Shown here: positions 1-9,784 of the stretch, piece by piece
How the letters are laid out: each line of letters starts with the position of its first letter
Position numbering within the stretch: position 1 is the first letter of the stretch
Assembly: GCA_963924555.1 (NCBI GenBank)
Contig: OZ004590.1
Span: 1,527,001-1,591,000, forward strand
From: Crambe crambe
Lineage: Eukaryota; Porifera; Demospongiae; Poecilosclerida; Crambeidae
DNA length: 64,000 nt
Direction: 5' to 3'
Position numbers and translations under genes: made by a program
The notes under the pieces: generated by a model
The model's input: only the letters and a program-made list of their open reading frames with translations
What the model was told of the DNA's origin: nothing
Databases searched by the model: none

Positions 1-741
1 CTTTACATCACCACTTGACTCCAATGTCATAAAAATCAGTTCCAGGAATCTTGCAAGAGGTATTAGCCACACTTGCAACTCAGCATCCCCTATTATTGTG
101 CACAATAATTATGTGTATATTTCTTCTGAGCCCCCATGTCCTAGGGTACTTAGGGTAGATAGGCCCATGCATGCCTATAGCCTTGTTCCCATTTGTGGGG
201 GGAGAGGAAAAATGGCCTGGTATACATTGTTTCTGCACAAGAGGGACCAGAAATAGAGGTGTATAGGTTGTTGTGGACTTCTGTTTCTTACCACAAAGCT
301 GAATAGCCTTACAGGCCAGCTGCATCACAAAATAGATGAATGCTTTGTTTTGAGCAACTAATTCAAGGAAAGATAGCCTCTGAGATTCATCATTAGTACC
401 ACGGTACATCTTTAATAGACCAACTGATACGTTAGTCAACTTGAATACTGGGTTTAACCCGTCTTCCAATACTAGAGGGAGTTGAGGTGCAGAGAAGTCA
501 ATAGAGAATAAAACAGCAGCAGCTCTTCTAAGAAAGCAGGAAAAAATGGGACCAGTCATTTCCTCGGTGATGAAGGGAAGGAAAGCTTGCCACTGCTTTT
601 CTTCTTCTGGGCTTTCTTCGTCACTGTCGATGTCTGCATGATCATCATCTAGTTCCTATACGTGAAGAAAATGAATTAGCTAAATGTCATAGTTTCTGTA
701 AGATGCCTTACAGTCTTTTCCTCTTGTACTGGAGTGCTCAT
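1..741 (-). CDS. 5' part of an ARM-like repeat gene (paralogue of the 12375-27482 gene), runs off the left edge
   Basis: Three exons can be placed on the minus strand: 741-712 (start codon at 741, encodes MSTPVQEEKT), 655-292 and 89 to beyond position 1. Introns begin GT and end AG, and phases match (0, then 1). The sequence is a near copy of the first three exons of the gene starting at 27482, with the same exon lengths (30 and 364 nt) and an open frame throughout. The encoded part has an acidic stretch (DDDHADIDSDEESPEEE) followed by helix-rich, leucine-rich sequence of ARM/HEAT type. In the paralogue this N-terminus leads to a TPR-like and HNH-like C-terminal half, which here would lie left of the window. 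Function unknown; the ARM-like call rests on helical pattern only. Confidence 0.7.
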
Positions 742-907
742 GACAGCTCAGTTTACCAGTTGGTAAAGGGTCTGCGAGATGGCCTGCATGCTATGCTACG
801 CCCACTTTTAATTTACAGTGCATGCAGTCATAGATACAGTATCTATGATGCAGTACAGTAGTCTCGCGTAGCCAGACCCAATTCTTTCCTTTTTACACAA
901 GTTCAAA
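742..907. promoter_or_regulatory. Intergenic spacer of a divergent gene pair (copy 1)
   Basis: The 166 bp separating the minus start codon (741) from the plus start codon (908) should hold a shared bidirectional promoter. It differs from the equivalent spacer at 27483-27630. It contains a palindromic ATAGATACAGTATCTAT and the sequence TAGTCTCGCGTAGCCAGACCC, which resembles one end of the MULE-like element at 51729. No TATA box is evident. Confidence 0.4.
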
Positions 908-1118
908 ATGGAGCAGGAGAGAGGTGTAGAGAGTGGCAAAGAGAGTGGCGAGTGCCATTTTCAGCTTACGTTATTGGACGAACTGACGAAGCATTTATGT
1001 GGAGAGATGAAAAAACTTGTCTGGAATCAAACCGCTAATAAGCTCGTTGAGGAGGCGTACGTATGGCACGCCAACCCTAACAAAATTAGTTCGCTCTCAA
1101 TTCTACTTTAAAATTTCT

Positions 1119-1440
1119 CAAGACGACTTGGTAGGACTGAAGTCGACTTGGTAGGACTGAAGTCGACTTGAGAAGACTGAAGTAGGTTTGACAAGACAAA
1201 AGCCGACTTAAGAGACTTTTCTTTTAAGTAGGTAGAAATAAAATTAAAAGTCCAGAAGAGCTAGGAGAGGGAAGGGATGATAAACAAGTAATTAAGTTGA
1301 TGTGGCCTAAGTCTGACTCTTTCTCAAATCTAACTGAAGTCGACTTAAAACTTTCTCAAGTCGACATTTTAGGACTATGATGTAGACTTGAGACTTTTTA
1401 AAAAGAAAATTCTCTTAAGTCGGCTTCTAACTTCTTCGCG
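1119..1440. repeat. Left subterminal array of AAGTCGACTT motifs
   Basis: Multiple copies and near copies of AAGTCGACTT, often as TCAAGTCGACTT or GACTGAAGTCGACTT, lie inside the left end of the transposon, mirrored by the array at 4205-4530. The core is a perfect palindrome. Such subterminal arrays are typical of transposase binding sites; binding here is inference. Confidence 0.6.
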
Positions 1441-1463
1441 CATGCGCAATCTGGAATGTTGCC

Positions 1464-3145
1464 ATGCTGGAATCATGGAATCCACAGTTCTGGGATAGAT
1501 TTTTCGAAGAAATGTCATCTTTCATAAGGGATATCAACAGACAGGCAGGAAGAGCCAACCGATCTTATTGTGAATATGCAGTAGCTAGAGAGGCTAGAAG
1601 TGTGCATTGAGAACTTGAGTTTGCTGGTGGAACTGCTGAGATCAAGACCATCCACTGTCACACAGAGAGATGCTCATGTCGCTTCACAGTATTCAGCACA
1701 GCTGGCAGAACTCTTATCATGTTTGCAAGGGCTATATATAGAATGGCAAGAATATCTTGATGGAAGGCATCATGTAATGGGTGCTTTATCCTATTCAGCC
1801 CCAGTGATTCATTCTGCTGGATGACGAGGACGACCAAAGTTCGAAATTACCCAAGAACAAATGATGTATTTACTCTCTATGTCATTTTCATGGGTACAAA
1901 TAGCTAAAATATTTGGAGTTTCGTACATGACAGTATACCGGAGAAGACAAGAATATGGTATACCAAGCAGTATTGGTAGTCCTATCACTGATAATCAATT
2001 ACGTGAAATTCTTTATCAACTACAGCAAGAGCTTCCTTCTTTTGGACAAACAATGGTCTGGGGTAGAATCCGGTCAATGGGATTCAAAGTCACAAGAATC
2101 AGGATACGTAAGATAATGAGGGAAAATGATCCTATCCATACTGCATTAAGATGGAGAGGAGAATTAGCACAAAGGCAGCCGTATTCAGTAGCTGCTCCAA
2201 ACTCACTTTGGCATTTAGGTGAGTACTTAACTATGTAATGGTTTCTAAAATAGCAATATTTTCATGCTCGTGTTCAATAACGAAAATTAATCATGTTACC
2301 ATGTGCAAAACAATTATTACTGTTTGTTTCTGTTGTAGCTTAAAGTATTGTAATCTTTCTCTTTAGATGGACACCATAAGCTTATACGTTGGCGTCTAGT
2401 CACGCACTGTGCCATTGATGGTTTTAGCAGACTGGTAGTATTTTGAAAATGCTCAGGAAATAACCGTGCTAGCACAGTATACCATTTATTCCTGAAATCT
2501 GTGGAAAAATATGGCCTTCCATCCAGAATAAGGTGTGACCAAGGCAGAGAGAACATTCAAGTTGCAAGGCACATGTTAAGACATCATGGTCTACATAGAA
2601 GGTCAGTTCTTGTTGGAAGCTCAGTGCACAACCAACGCATTGAACGTCTTTGGAGAGACATGCATCGGTGTGTTACTTCAATCTTTTATCGATTATTCTA
2701 CCATCTGGAAGAAAATGAGCTACTTAACCCGATTGATAATGTTCAATTATATGCTCTACATTATGTGTACAAGCCTCGAATTAATCGATCTCTACAGCAA
2801 TCTGTTGAAGCGTGGAATAACCATGGAGTCAGAACTGAGCATGGACAGACTCCAAACCAACTGTTTACTGTTGGTTCACTACAACTCAGAAATGCAGGTC
2901 TAACTGCTTTGGATTTCTTTGATCAGGTGACAGATAATTACGGAATTGATAGTGACTTCGGAGTGTCCATTGCTTCCGATGAGGATGATGAAGGAGTCGA
3001 AGTGCCACAAACAGAATTAGAAATCTCAGATGACCAGATTGCTGAGCTACAATCTTTGGTCAACCCGCTAGAGGAAAGCCTAGAATTTGGGGTGGATTTG
3101 TACCTTCGTGTTTTGCAACTTTTACTTTCATTTGTAAATGATTAG
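1464..3145 (+). pseudogene. Degenerate integrase-like DDE transposase
   Basis: Coding sequence can be followed from an ATG at 1464 through an N-terminal segment, then a helix-turn-helix region (WVQIAKIFGVSYMTVYRRR, about 1891-1950), into a DDE core. A 148-bp intron (2219-2366) interrupts the codon for the first Asp (HL-D-GHHKL). The second Asp is in RCDQGREN (about 2530) and the Glu in NQRIERLW (about 2635). An acidic tail follows to a stop at 3143-3145. Damage: a frameshift near 1600, an in-frame TGA at 1822-1824 (likely CGA to TGA decay), and a second TGA at 2444-2446. The family is the integrase-core type common in sponges, cnidarians and fish. This copy cannot make a full product by standard decoding. 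Confidence 0.75.
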
Positions 3146-4204
3146 CTATAATGTAGCTATAGCATGCTATAGTCATTATGCAAAACTTTTATTTAATGGC
3201 TGATACTTCAAATAGAGCAATAATACATGACAGGGAAAAAATTATCATCATAATAATACTTGAAAATGCGAGTTCTCATTCAGTTGAAATGTGCATGTGC
3301 ATGGGTTCATCACTTGTCACACACCATCCATTGGCCAAGCTATATCACTCCTCAAAATTGTGAGAAATTCCTCTGCAAAGACAGGGTATGTAAGATGTGG
3401 TTGAAAGTTCCAGTATACAGCTACATGTATGGCTGATAGGCCTTCGGGCCAAGCCAACTGTGCTGTTAAAAGACACAGATATCGTCTTATCCAGCATTAC
3501 TGAACTTCCTGTGATGAATCTTGCAAAATTTGTAAGATCACGATGTGGTAACCGAGTCGCACGGCTAGTAATAACTTTTTATTGAACTCAACAATGACAC
3601 ACAAACTATAACTACAGCTTATAATTTATACTACAACATAAGGAAGTGACACAAAACCACAAGTGCATGCATGCCTTAATTAGTGATTAAAATAAGTTAT
3701 TAGTTATCACACACGATCTGCTAGGTTCCCTATAAATGTCTTCAAATAGGAAAAAACTCTTGATTGATTAGCATTCAGCTCATCAGAAATGGTGAGACTA
3801 TTGATGACAGATTCAGGAGTGATATTGAGAACCAATTCGGTTTCTAAGTTCACCTTTTGGGCATTTAATACTTGTCCTGGACTCATTGTATTCAAATAAG
3901 ACTTCTATTTCCTCCATGGCATGCCAATCACCTATTTAATACAAACCAGTGAATCAATAGCTACTAGCTATCCATAAAACGACTAACTCACTCGAATCAC
4001 ACCTCTCCTTGGTAAATAAAGCAGTAAGCAAGTGAAAAAAAAAATGATTAGCAGACGGCTACTTTCTGAACAGCTGCTCGCATCTACGCATGTGCACAAT
4101 ATTACCGTGTTGGCCTAATGCCTGATGCGCATGCGCCTGCATTCCCCGGCCGGCCGGCCAGCCTAGCGCCTGCATGCATATGCATGCATGATATGAGGTG
4201 AATG
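3146..4204. other. Non-coding 3' part of the IS3EU-like transposon
   Basis: No convincing gene is seen between the transposase end and the right subterminal array. The short frames here (for example 3178-3363 and 3397-3585) lack recognisable motifs. A GC-rich palindromic stretch (GGCCGGCCGGCC near 4147) precedes the right terminal region. Confidence 0.5.
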
Positions 4205-4530
4205 AGAGAATTCTCAAGTCGACTTAGTCCTAAAATGTAGACTTGAGAAAGTTTATAGTCCTACCTCAAGTCTACATCAGTCGACTTAGTCCTAACATAG
4301 CAGACCTGCGTATTGTATCTATGATGTCGACTTGAGAAAGTTTTAAGTCGACTTCAGTTCTACCAAGTCGATTTGAGAGATCTTAAGTGGACTTAGTCAT
4401 CTCAACCGGACTTAGGCTAAAAGCCGACTTTGGACGTTAGAAAAGTCTCTCAAGTTGGCTTCAGTCTTGTCAAGCCTACTTCAGTCTTCTCAAGATGACT
4501 TCAGTCCTGCCAAGAAATTTTTAAGTAGAC
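4205..4530. repeat. Right subterminal array of AAGTCGACTT motifs
   Basis: Repeated TCAAGTCGACTT, ATGTCGACTTGAG and TAAGTCGACTTCAG motifs mirror the left array of the transposon. Several are separated by AGTCCTA/TAGGACT spacers that recur on both sides. Confidence 0.6.
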
Positions 4531-4762
4531 TTGAGAGCGTACTAATTTTGATAGGGTTGGTGTGCCATACGTACGAGAATTTTGAAAGGCGAATGGAGAT
4601 GGAGAGAAGTTTACCTATGAGGTAGCTGCTAACAAACGAGGGCTGGTTCATGCATTGCCTAACTTTATTGTGGCTGTCTTCACAGGTAAAAGTTAGGCTA
4701 CTGGGTGCTTGTGTCTGGTGCCAACCCCAAGTAAAGTGAGGGTCTGATGAAAAGCAGGCCAT

Positions 4763-5524
4763 GTAGCTGTTCTGGAGGGATTTGGCAGGAAGTGAATTAT
4801 AGTGACCGTAATTGTGTAACAGAAGTGCGTGTAACCGTGATCATACTATCACTATAGCCTCTTTCTCCCTCCTTCAAAAGTGAAGGGAGCAAAGCATAGC
4901 AAAGCCAAATCCAGTTGATAAGACAACAAAACTATCTCTATCACAGACGGATTCTGTAGCTACTTAGAATTGCTCCTGCTTGAGCTCTAGATATCCCAGC
5001 TTCAGAGCAGCAGCCTTAACCTCTAGCTTTCTCAGTTGGTCCATTTCTATCTTACCACCTCAGTGACCCATTTAATAATATTCATAATGCACATTTATGT
5101 AAAATGAACAGCTCCAAGCATTACATGTCACCAGACCCTTGCGCTTGTGTAAGTAGGGATGGTGGATTTAAAACTCTTTTTTCTCTTCTACCCTTGTTCT
5201 ACAGGACTGCAATGAATTACTACATCTACACAGAAGAGGAAGGAATGTTTAAGAGTCTAAAATTCAATTGTTTTAAAATTGACTTTTGTTTCTTTATAAT
5301 AATAAATATAAGATCGACGCACCGACTTACTGGCCATCCGTTAGAGTGGCACCTAGAGATTGATCTTTTGCTATTAGTTTTGACTAAGGTTCTACTTCAC
5401 AATTCAGTGATATTGATAGAGCCATCACCTGCTCTCACCAACTATTCATGAGCCAAACTACTCACTTGGTCGATCTCTTGTGCTTTACCCACATTACTAT
5501 AAGAAAAAAATAAATAAAAAGGAA
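4763..5524. other. Gene-free stretch with a dispersed repeat
   Basis: No gene is supported. Positions about 5145-5290 (GTAGGGAT, then a pyrimidine-rich CTCTTCTACCCTTGTTCTACAGG and a CTACAC..GAATGTTTAA stretch) match 8141-8297 and, more weakly, 16662-16800, so this is a dispersed repeat family. Confidence 0.5.
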
Positions 5525-5772
5525 AGTAGGGATGGCTGTGTGTGGTTCAAAAAAGTTCAGCAACAAGAGAGTGAACTTCAGTTACCCATCTCCAATATTA
5601 CCAAACTACAAGCTAACTATTCCTACTTCACTCCCATGACAGACCAAGATGAGATATAGGGAGTGAAGTAGGAATAGTTAGCTCGTAGTTTGTGATGGGG
5701 TAAGGGGTTACTTGACTGAAGTTCACTCTCTTGTTGCTGAACTTTTTTTAACTGCACACAGCCATCCCTACT
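5525..5772. mobile_element. MITE-like long hairpin, AGTAGGGATGGCTGTG ends
   Basis: A nearly full-length inverted repeat: the left end AGTAGGGATGGCTGTGTG returns inverted at 5755-5772, and the inner arms (GAACTTCAGT, CTAACTATTCCTACTTCACTCCC) also pair. A partial relative sits at 33432-33550. No coding capacity. Confidence 0.7.
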
Positions 5773-6842
5773 TTTCTTTTCCTTTACTTGTTCATCACCT
5801 GTAATGCTCTATTATTTATTATACCGGTAATATGCCTTTTAATATTAAAATTTCTAGAATTTGGCTTATTCTTTGTTGTTGTATATGTCCTTGCTGAACA
5901 TTTAAATTTATTATTACATTATTTTGTATTGCTTTAAAGTCACATTCTTTGTTACAGTACTTTTATACTATTTGAGACCTGTTTTGTTGTTATTGTTCTG
6001 TAGGTGCAAACTAATCTCTCTATAACATTGTTTGACATGCCAAGGATATTATGATGATAAACTGAGGGCGCAGCTCTTGCAACCATAGTACAGTCAGCCC
6101 ACCAATTAGCCAAATTGATGTGTGAGGATATAGTTTATGTGCATGGGGCAGGGTGAGCCTGAGTGAGATCTCTTATTAGTAGTCAATACAGCGTGATACT
6201 TCACAAATGACAGCTGATATATCAATATAATAGTAATAGGAAGTGATGTGCTGTATGAATCACAGGAAGTGCATGTGTACAAATAATAATAGCTAAGTCA
6301 CACTACATCTCCCCCCTGAGATAATTCTGGGGTCTCAAAAAAGTACCAGTTCTTGATCTGGTCACATGTCTTTCTGGTTTGGAAGGTGCCAGTGTAGGTG
6401 TGATATGGGGACCCCCTAGTTTTAGGGATCCCCATCACCATATCACTAGTGAAATAGGGTCCCTAAAGTACTGGTGTTTAGGGGTTTCCCTAGTTCAGCC
6501 ATTTGTGTATCTTCTGGAATGATATTTAGCTGACTGCGATTGGTATTTGGAAGGAAATTCCAATTATTTTCAAGAATTTCAGATAAAAAATGAACTTATA
6601 AATGAAATTAAATAATCTTCATCATTATTGGACAAATTAATAAAGATAGCTAATAGTACAAGATAAGTAACACGAGTCTAGCTAGCTATGTACAACTCGA
6701 TTAGCATAAATGTATAAATCATATCTATGATACTATCTATTGCTTAACTGACTTTAACCATAGGTACTATACTCCGCCCCCGGGATTGGAAACGGGAGAT
6801 TTGCTGTGTGTTGGAGAAGAAGAATATTAAATTGTTGCTACG
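5773..6842. other. Intergenic, nothing recognised
   Basis: AT-rich sequence with short inverted stretches around 6400-6490 (GGGGACCCCCTAG / TAGGGATCCCC). No gene, RNA gene or clear element end was identified. Confidence 0.4.
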
Positions 6843-7966
6843 ACCATAGATAATATAGATACTCCGTATGGATGTGAAACGTTTCCGGATTTTAATCAAT
6901 GTGGCAATTCAATCACTGTAACGCGCGGTCACGGACTACGCGCATGGATACAATAGTAAATTACGGGTTTCTATGGCGGAATACATAGCCACTGTACTAG
7001 CACTGGAGACGGGCTCATGGAGTCAAGTAATGTGAGAGAGTGAAGAGGTTTATTTGAAGAGGAAATAGAAGAAAATGGATGCAAAGAAATGTAAGTTTTA
7101 GTGTAACAATATTATCATTATACAGACACAATTTGTAAGCAGCAGCTACAACCATGTTCTGATCTTTCTCTCTCTATGGTTTATGGTTTCTAACATATTA
7201 AAAGAAGAATTAATTAAGCATTCTCCAAAAGGTAAAAGAATATAGGAGAGCTCCTGGATTGCATACAGCATTTGGACTGTTCTTGTATCTTCAGCATCCA
7301 TTGCAAGCATTCTTACTTCAGAGCTGAACAGATGTATTCAATCTGGAAACAAACATAGGCTACCCTCACTCTCACATGTTGATCAAACCTTGATCTGGCT
7401 CCTTTTTTTTTGTTTTTTGTGAAATTTGGTAGGATGGTTCCCATTTACTACAATATCAATTATAATTATGCTAGTATCACAAGATTTATGCAACTAGCTA
7501 GCTAGCTACATTAGCTATCATACTTATGCATGCCAATGGTTGAATGATACATTTGTTGCAGCAATGTTGCTGTTGTTTGTTGCCATTTTTATTATCCAAA
7601 AACTGAATTATGCCATAGGCAATTCAAGGTAAGGATTTTCAGGTTGCTTTTTTTTTCAATGCATGATAATAAGTGCTATTATAATCTAACAAAAGTCCAA
7701 GTAACATCTTCCTTAATGTTTTGGTGTAGTTTTAAGCTCTAAACTAAGTAACATTCACTTACTACACTATTATATCAGTAAATTCTGCGCACTAAAGTTG
7801 CATGGAGTGAAAAGGTAAGTGATAAAATGGACAGAACCGCACTGCAGTTGGAGTTAGAACACTATCTTCAAGTGTTACAGTGATTATTCTGCAAAAACTC
7901 CATATATCATCCATATACGCGGGTGTTTCATATCCACCGGAGGAACTGTATTATCTATGATTTATT
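6843..7966. mobile_element. Possible transposon flanked by imperfect inverted repeats
   Basis: CATAGATAATATAGATACTCCGT at the left and its imperfect inverse near 7912-7966 (..ACTGTATTATCTATG) suggest terminal inverted repeats of a 1.1-kb element. Inside, ATGGATGCAAAGAAAT followed by GTAAGT (7075-7090) could be a tiny first exon with a splice donor, but no continuation was found. Direct flanking duplications are not evident, so this stays tentative. Confidence 0.3.
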
Positions 7967-8140
7967 GTTAAAAATGGCACAGATTTTCAGGATTGGAGGT
8001 CAGGGATATGATGGTGACTCTAATGTTCATTTAGTGGCAGAGAATCCCAAGGCTAAAACTTTGCTTACCACAATGCTTTGCATTTCCCTAGTAGAATTGT
8101 GATAACTATAGGCAGTGAGTCAGTATGTTGATCTTCTTAT

Positions 8141-8297
8141 ACACTCTCTATGTAGGGATAGCAGGTCAAAGGTTATAAGACTTCTTTCTCTTCTACCCTT
8201 ACTCTACAGGTTCTCAAAGGACTATACTGGATTGCTACTTCTACAGAGAATGTTTAAAAATTCAAAATTCATTAGAAAAAATGATTTCAAAAAATGA
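8141..8297 (+). repeat. Dispersed repeat copy (CTCTCTATGTAGGGAT family)
   Basis: Shares the CTCTCTATGTAGGGAT head, the CTCTTCTACCCTT..CTACAGG middle and the GAGAATGTTTAAA tail with 5145-5290; the head also matches 16662-16700. Short frames across it are not conserved between copies. Confidence 0.5.
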
Positions 8298-9167
8298 CTT
8301 TTTCTTACGAATCTGAAATACCGGTAGATGGATCAGTGAGACAACTTTCTAAAGACTGGAGCTTGGAGTTAGACTGTCAAAGTTTGAGTACGAGTCTAAC
8401 AATGAGTGCACATGGAATAATTTGACATCAATGACATGTGCACCGTCAAAATAGAAATGGCTTTCAATGAACAAACAACAATACTCCATACATCATCTTA
8501 CCATGTTGCACAAGAACTGTCAAACCACAGCCAACATCAATGACATGCAGCAGTAATTTTGGTTCTAAAGAACAAGTAATGGAACTGCCATCCACTGCAG
8601 ATATATCTTTGCCCTATTGTGAAATCAGCAAAATGTCAATACATCAATACACCTTACCATACCACTTATGAAAACATGACCTGATGACCCTGATGATCAG
8701 GTATTCAAGCAGGGAATTTTTAGTAATATGTATAAACACTCTGCATGTATGAATTGTACACATGATCACAGCTGTTTTACCTATCAAATAAATACTTCCA
8801 ATGAACTTCTAACATTGTGGTCTACCTGGTACTGTAGCTATACTAAATATTTCAGTAAACAGCTATTTTTACCTTCAATGATGACACAGAGAAAATCAAT
8901 ACAGAGGATGTAGCTTAGAGCTCATGACCTGTTCCACCGTCTAAGAGTACTGTGATCTACCTTGCCTATCTGACAACAGATCTTTTCAGCTAGAGCATAG
9001 GGAACATAATTATTGTAAAACCTAGCAGATGCACAATCTGACAAGAAGACTTGTTCAACATAGAAGTCAGTCTTTTGGCCATAGGGCTGTAGACAAGTTT
9101 TTAGGTTTTAGGTGCTAGCAAGTGTTCACCCATGAGACTGAAAGTTATTTGTGATTACACCACCTTC
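8298..9167. other. Intergenic, nothing recognised
   Basis: AT-rich sequence without supported genes or element ends. Confidence 0.4.
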
Positions 9168-9784
9168 ATCCCCCATTAGTCTGGCGTAGCAGCGACCCTT
9201 ACCAACCCAAGGGGATCTGGGGACATTAGCATCAACGACTTGTCACTTTGGAATTCCAGGAATGTTAATTTATTATCAAGTGCGCGGAATAACCATAATT
9301 TGCGCGCATATAATCAAGAGCCTTGCTCAAATTCTGTAGTGAAGTTGCTAGATAGCTTACTTTGACTAGTTCTTTCTTAACTTTGACATATAGCTATTCA
9401 AGTGCTTTCTACACATAAATCTATCATCTTCTTGGCCCTTATCTCTTCCAATTTTCTTCAATGCTTCCTCCCACAAAGAAAGAATGTCTGTGGAGTCAGA
9501 TATGATTCTTCTAGATCCTTTCTGTGTGAGCTCACCGCAGCCGATACAATACTTATCTTCCATGTCTCTGCAATCGATCTTGAGGATAGAAAAGCTTAAA
9601 GGGCACACGTTCATTATTATACGTCACATGACGTCACAAAAATGCAATAATTATCCATCAAGTGATCTGATTGGTGGCGTCAAAATCTTGATGTGAGACA
9701 CAAGTCATTGATGCTAATGTCTCCAGACCCTTTTTCCTTCCCTTGGGTTGGAAGGGTCGTCGCTATGCCAGACTAATCCCCCAT
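9168..9784. mobile_element. MULE-like element with perfect 9-bp TSD (ATCCCCCAT)
   Basis: Element 9177-9775 begins TAGTCTGGCG and ends inverted as TATGCCAGACTA. Inverted repeats extend for more than 60 bp (CGACCCTT..CCAACCCAAG, then GACATTAGCATCAA). The 9-bp ATCCCCCAT at 9168-9176 is repeated exactly at 9776-9784. A 9-bp duplication with long terminal repeats is typical of Mutator-like elements. A solo end of the same family (CCTTGGGTTGG..CAGACTAAA) is at about 24179-24216. Confidence 0.75.
9366..9614 (-). CDS. Small zinc-finger-like ORF inside the MULE-like element
   Basis: An 82-codon frame occupies the middle of the element at 9177-9775. It has two CxxC-type features, CIGCGEL (about residues 23-29) and FMCRKHL (about 67-73), separated by an arginine-rich and helical segment. 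This spacing (C-x2-C ... C-x2-H) resembles a DNA-binding zinc finger at the N-terminus of some transposases or host-derived fusions. It may be a captured or leftover domain of a larger autonomous element; no transposase core is present here. Confidence 0.4.
   Translation of the reverse strand: MNVCPLSFSILKIDCRDMEDKYCIGCGELTQKGSRRIISDSTDILSLWEEALKKIGRDKGQEDDRFMCRKHLNSYMSKLRKN

Larger units (their letters stand above)
1056..4575 (+). mobile_element. DDE DNA transposon, IS3EU-like, with 6-bp TSD
   Basis: The element spans 1062-4569, flanked by the palindromic 6-bp duplication CGTACG (1056-1061 and 4570-4575). The paralogous locus at about 27775-27785 shows the empty site with one CGTACG. Terminal inverted repeats begin TATGGCAC and stay similar for roughly 150 bp. 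Subterminal regions are packed with AAGTCGACTT-type motifs. Inside is a degraded integrase-like transposase (1464-3145). Because the target is palindromic, a 4-bp GTAC duplication with one more terminal base pair is an equal reading. A 6-bp duplication plus this integrase type fits the eukaryotic IS3EU superfamily better than Ginger (4 bp); that family name is from recall. Confidence 0.8.
908..4685 (+). pseudogene. Disrupted first exon of an ARM/TPR/HNH-family gene (copy 1), split by a transposon
   Basis: Positions 908-1061 and 4576-4685 together correspond to exon 1 (27631-27898) of the intact plus-strand gene. Relative to that copy there is an in-frame 9-bp deletion near 1014, the 3.5-kb transposon inserted at CGTACG, and a 7-bp deletion just after position 4589 that shifts the frame. 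The splice donor (CACAG|GTAAA at 4685) is kept, but no counterparts of the later exons follow; similarity to the intact locus stops near 4762. This was once the partner of the minus gene starting at 741 and is now dead. Confidence 0.8.

Noticed and set aside
80-559. 159-codon minus-strand frame taken as one ORF
   Set aside because: It reads through the intron between 292 and 89; the paralogous exon structure shows the break.
2501-3145. Intact stand-alone integrase gene
   Set aside because: Upstream frame is shared with an in-frame TGA at 2444-2446 and the first catalytic Asp lies before it, so the 3' frame alone is incomplete.
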